NCBI GenBank assembly: GCA_002407725.1
Contig: DHOD01000070.1
Coordinates: forward strand, 6,255 to 14,793
Source of the DNA: Christensenella sp. UBA5399
Lineage (GTDB): Bacteria > Bacillota > Clostridia > Christensenellales > Christensenellaceae
Direction: 5' to 3'
Length of the DNA stretch: 8,539 nucleotides
Shown here in pieces: positions 5,066 to 8,539 of this stretch. The notes under the pieces are model-generated. The model was not told where the DNA came from, did not search any database, and was given only the letters and a program-made list of their open reading frames with translations. Made by a program: the position numbers and the translations under genes. Within the stretch, counting starts at the first letter, position 1, and every line of letters starts with the position of its first letter.

Positions 5066-8000
5066 TTGAGAAGAAAAAGATATGATGGCAGCAAAGCCAG
5101 AAGAAAGATGATCGACACATTAAGGGGCCGGATCTCTTTTTTGGTCGTGATTGCGTTGTGCCTGAGTATGGTAGTGGGGATCACTCCAAGCTTTGCCGGC
5201 GATACCGATGATATAGTTCTTGAAAATGCGGAACTGCAGGCGGCACAGGTGGAAGCCATACCCAGCGAAGAAGCGGGAAATACTGAAATAGCGGTGACAC
5301 ACGACGTTTTCTTCTATGATGCGGAAGGGAACGAGTTCCAGCATGTGCAGGTTCAGGATGGAGCCAGTGTGGCCAGCCCTGTAACAGAGCCAAGCGCACC
5401 TGAAGGCATGACGTTCAAAGGGTGGTTTGAAGAAAACGCAGACGCAGCTTACCCGTTTGACGGTAGTGCCGTGACAGGCGAGTTGAAACTGTATGCTGCT
5501 TTTGAAGCAGTGGCACAGGAAGCGGATGCGCCGGTAGCGAACAATACGGCCGCCGGTTTTGCATCCCATGCGGCGGAAGTATCCGCCCCTGCGCCGGTAA
5601 AAGAGACGTACACCGTTACCTATATGGTAGACGGCACAGTATATAAGACAGACGAGGTGGAAGCGGAAACACTTGCGGACCTTTCCGCACCGACCGGCGC
5701 ACAAAGCAGCCAGCCGTTTATCGGTTGGTATATAGATAGAGAGGAAATACCCTTCAGTGCATACCGCCTTGTGGAAAGCGATATCACGCTTACAGCCAAA
5801 TTTAATGACGATGTTCTTGTGACATATCTGGATACAGACGGCCGTGAGTTTGAAGTGTTTGAAATTGCAAAGGGCGAAGTTGCTCCCAAGACGGACAGAG
5901 TGCCGGCGGTTGCGGATGGGCAGGAATTCCTGTACTGGACACTGCAAGGCTCGGACGCGGCGTATACGTTTGCCGACCCGGTGCACAGCCACATCACGCT
6001 TGTTCCCAAAACAGAAGACATTGCGTTGGCGATTTTCGTGACCAACGGAACGGAGATTGAGCCGCAGACGGGTACGATGGGTTTTACGGCGGACATGCCG
6101 GCCGACCCGCAACGCATGGGTTATGTGTTTGATGGTTGGTATACGGATGAAAGCTATACGGAAACCTTCGATTTTGCGAATACGCCCATCAATGGTACCG
6201 TGTTTATCTATGCAAAATGGAACGCGGGCTCGGCAAACTATATCGTAAACCTGTGGGCGGAAAAAGCGAATACAGACGCGGGAGATCCTGCGGATGAAGC
6301 AAACCGCGGCGATTACGACCTGTTTTATACAAAAGAGATGACTGACGGCAACGTTGGGCAGGCGGTTAGCTTTGACGAAGATTCCGCCAAAGCGCAGTGG
6401 ACAAATGTAGGCGCGGACGCAAAGGAAATACTGACATTTTCTACATTTGAATACAGCGAGGAAAAAGAGGTTTCCGCATTTGGCGATACGGTAGTCAATG
6501 TGTTCTACAAGCGCACAGAGTTTACGTTCAATTTTGATGTAAACTGGGTGCATACTAGCAATTATTCCGTGCCGTCCACTACGCCCCTGGCTGCTGAAAT
6601 ATTCCTGGCGAATGGCGATTCCGTGGGAAGCACATACGAAGTAAAAGTGAAGCTGGGGCAGGATATCTCGGCGGTATGGCCGACCAGGGTGGAAATAACA
6701 AAATATAACAATAAAGAGACGACATCGTATTACTTCTCAAACTGGAGCGGCTATTATGGCAACGGCGCGGTGACCGTGCCGGTGAGCTATCTCACGGTTG
6801 CGTTCTCGGCCCCGAGGGCTGTACAGACCAACAGCTACTACTATACAGTGAGCGATCCGGTACGCGATGAAGTGACATTATACCCCAGAGTGGTTGCGAA
6901 TCCCTGGTTTGAGACGCGGTACTATTATACGGAAATCAGCCGGGAGCGGTACGAGGAACTGCTGACCAGCAACCCCGACAGCGTACGGGCATGGGCGGCA
7001 GACCACGCGACATACGGCGGCGAGCGGTATTACGAGCTTGCACGGACAGCCGAGGTGGCTGCGCAGTCAAGCGATCCTGGAAAAATATTGACCAGTGGGG
7101 ACAACAAAGGGCTGCCTACAGCGGCAGGTTGGCCGGGCAGCGCAATCAAAGGCTACGAGACAATTGGATCTACAAGTACGTCTGCCTGCCGGACGAGGGA
7201 TTTCCAGGCGCTTTATGCAGACGATGCAAAGAACAGCCTGAACAATAGCAACAGGTACTACAAAATAGAATACTATATGCCGTGCAAGTCTTATGACCTG
7301 ACACTGGTCATGAACAACGGCAGCATCACGGATCCGAGCGACAGCCTTACGGCCGGAAACAACCAATATACGGCAGATGTAACATACGGCGAGGATATCA
7401 GCGAAATCCTGCCCAAGGACGATCAGGTGACGCGGACGAATTATACCTTTGAGGGCTGGTACACGGATTCGGATTTCAATGTGAAATATGACGGCAGCAG
7501 CATGCCGGCAAACGGACTGACGCTGTATGCAAAGTTTGCAGGTACAGAAGTAACGGTGGTGTATAGCGACGGCATGGAGATTACATCCAGCAAATATGCG
7601 CGGAATGATATGCTCACTTCGCATAACCTTGCCGGAACAGCGTATGACGGAATCAAAAAGAATGACAATGTGCCCGGCAAAGGGTACTTCCAGGGCTGGT
7701 ACTACACAATTGGCACAGGCAAGCAGGTGGATGTAGAGTTTCCTCTGGGACTGACACTGACGCAGGACAGGTATGTTTTGCGGGCAAGCTTTACACCGAC
7801 GGTATACACGGTAACATTCAATACCGATGCGGCGGACGGAAACTATGTATTCCTCAAAGACCAGGATGTGACATCCGGAAACAGCAACACGTTGGCGAGG
7901 AGCGGATACCGCTCGACAGTGCTTAGCAATCCCGATGGTTATACATTTGTGGGATGGAGCACCACACCGGGAAGCGCCACGGCTGATTTCTCAACATCCA

Positions 8001-8539
8001 CGCGTATTTTGGAAGATACCACGGTCTATCCTGTATGGAAGATCAACGAATATCGTGTAATATACGAAGGCGGGACTCCTTCGGGCGCGACAAACGTTGC
8101 CGAGGCGTCCACATACACATATAAGTCTGTGGTAACTGTGGCGGAAGGCCCGGTACTGGACGGGTATACATTTGTTGGATGGAGATCCAGCAAGGACGGG
8201 AGCGCATATAGCGCCGCCAGCGTGAACGAGTTTACCATGCCGGCGCATGATGTAACGCTTACAGCGCAGTGGGCGCCGATCCCTTACCGGCTGTCCTTTG
8301 ACCTGAACGGCGCTACGGGCACAGCCCCGCACGCACAGTCGTTGACACCGGGAAGCAAGGCGATGGCAGTGGCAAACCCTGCATGGGAAGGACATTCCTT
8401 CCTGGGGTGGAGCGCTGCGGCAAATGGCGGCGAAAGCAACTGGAATTTTAAGACGAGTACAATGCCTGCGCACGATGTCGTGTTGTATGCGCAGTGGAAG
8501 GTAAACGAGCCAACCGGCGGCGGGACGGTCGAGCCTGAG
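5066..8539 (+). CDS. Large secreted Listeria-Bacteroides (Flg_new / InlB B) repeat protein, 3' end outside window
   Basis: One frame runs open for 1158 codons from a TTG start to the window edge with no stop. A signal peptide is clear: a basic N-region (residues 1-22), a hydrophobic core ISFLVVIALCLSMVVG (23-38) and a likely cut after SFA at 44. At least nine repeats of about 65-85 residues follow, each with a beta-rich opening (VTF/VTY...DG), a central aromatic motif and a closing hydrophobic YAKW/YAQW-like strand. The motif tryptophans are at 120, 221, 291, 358, 798, 878, 964, 1039 and 1115 (FKGWF, FIGWY, FLYWT, FDGWY, FEGWY, FQGWY, FVGWS, FVGWR, FLGWS). The last two repeats end with MPAHDV. 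Residues about 390-740 are a Tyr-rich non-repeat region. The visible end, NEPTGGGTVEPE, looks like the start of a Gly/Pro linker. Related proteins are surface-exposed and often adhesive or wall-anchored; no anchor is visible here. The specific function is unknown. Confidence 0.9.
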   Translation, partial: MRRKRYDGSKARRKMIDTLRGRISFLVVIALCLSMVVGITPSFAGDTDDIVLENAELQAAQVEAIPSEEAGNTEIAVTHDVFFYDAEGNEFQHVQVQDGASVASPVTEPSAPEGMTFKGWFEENADAAYPFDGSAVTGELKLYAAFEAVAQEADAPVANNTAAGFASHAAEVSAPAPVKETYTVTYMVDGTVYKTDEVEAETLADLSAPTGAQSSQPFIGWYIDREEIPFSAYRLVESDITLTAKFNDDVLVTYLDTDGREFEVFEIAKGEVAPKTDRVPAVADGQEFLYWTLQGSDAAYTFADPVHSHITLVPKTEDIALAIFVTNGTEIEPQTGTMGFTADMPADPQRMGYVFDGWYTDESYTETFDFANTPINGTVFIYAKWNAGSANYIVNLWAEKANTDAGDPADEANRGDYDLFYTKEMTDGNVGQAVSFDEDSAKAQWTNVGADAKEILTFSTFEYSEEKEVSAFGDTVVNVFYKRTEFTFNFDVNWVHTSNYSVPSTTPLAAEIFLANGDSVGSTYEVKVKLGQDISAVWPTRVEITKYNNKETTSYYFSNWSGYYGNGAVTVPVSYLTVAFSAPRAVQTNSYYYTVSDPVRDEVTLYPRVVANPWFETRYYYTEISRERYEELLTSNPDSVRAWAADHATYGGERYYELARTAEVAAQSSDPGKILTSGDNKGLPTAAGWPGSAIKGYETIGSTSTSACRTRDFQALYADDAKNSLNNSNRYYKIEYYMPCKSYDLTLVMNNGSITDPSDSLTAGNNQYTADVTYGEDISEILPKDDQVTRTNYTFEGWYTDSDFNVKYDGSSMPANGLTLYAKFAGTEVTVVYSDGMEITSSKYARNDMLTSHNLAGTAYDGIKKNDNVPGKGYFQGWYYTIGTGKQVDVEFPLGLTLTQDRYVLRASFTPTVYTVTFNTDAADGNYVFLKDQDVTSGNSNTLARSGYRSTVLSNPDGYTFVGWSTTPGSATADFSTSTRILEDTTVYPVWKINEYRVIYEGGTPSGATNVAEASTYTYKSVVTVAEGPVLDGYTFVGWRSSKDGSAYSAASVNEFTMPAHDVTLTAQWAPIPYRLSFDLNGATGTAPHAQSLTPGSKAMAVANPAWEGHSFLGWSAAANGGESNWNFKTSTMPAHDVVLYAQWKVNEPTGGGTVEPE

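Noticed and set aside
5120..6553. 477-codon open frame on the - strand
   Set aside because: It lies antisense to the surface-protein gene, whose frame has a signal peptide, ribosome binding site and recognisable repeats. The antisense frame is rich in Cys, His and Arg, as expected from the complement of this codon usage.
7289..8505. Repeated DNA as a CRISPR or tandem DNA array
   Set aside because: Similarity is at protein level only: the repeats diverge in nucleotide sequence and keep the reading frame, as expected for Flg_new protein repeats.

Overview
The window looks like chromosomal DNA from a Clostridia-type Firmicute. The evidence is the gene order rnr-smpB-ssrA, strong AGGAGG-type ribosome binding sites, GTG and TTG starts, and a large secreted protein built from Listeria-Bacteroides (Flg_new / InlB B) repeats of the kind common in gut Clostridia. 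Coding DNA is of intermediate GC, while the intergenic DNA upstream of the surface protein is very AT-rich. A gut Christensenellales- or Oscillospirales-like source is a guess only.

Left part (1-2591, + strand) is the ribosome-rescue and RNA quality-control cluster. It holds the 3' part of rnr (RNase R, 5' end outside the window), smpB, and a complete ssrA (tmRNA) with a readable tag reading frame and a hairpin terminator. These three products work together: SmpB brings tmRNA to stalled ribosomes, the tag marks the incomplete protein for proteolysis, and RNase R degrades the defective mRNA.

Middle-left (about 2379-2814) is a convergent, gene-free but highly structured stretch. A second, slightly mutated copy of the last 21 nt of ssrA lies 157 nt downstream of the true one. 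It closes a GC-rich palindromic element that looks like an integration scar or a small dispersed repeat. Further hairpins and a second terminator follow. A promoter-like sequence (TTGTCA-17-TATAAA), a 5' stem-loop and a terminator then together outline a possible small RNA of about 85 nt.

Middle (2762-4545, - strand) is a two-gene nitrogen operon. An ammonium transporter gene (amt) is followed 18 nt later by a PII signalling protein gene whose T-loop tip is unusual. A near-consensus promoter precedes amt, with a perfect 12-nt palindrome just after the predicted transcription start.

Right part (4546-8539) begins with about 500 nt of AT-rich intergenic DNA containing a spaced inverted repeat and no convincing gene. 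The rest is one very long open frame of 1158 codons from a TTG start at 5066 to the window edge, with no stop. It encodes a secreted repeat protein with a signal peptide, at least nine Flg_new-type repeats and a central non-repeat region. Its C-terminus, and therefore any cell-wall anchor, is outside the window.

I see no CRISPR array, transposase, toxin-antitoxin pair or defence system. The best leads are the ssrA 3'-end duplication with its palindromic cluster, the candidate small RNA, and the atypical PII protein.
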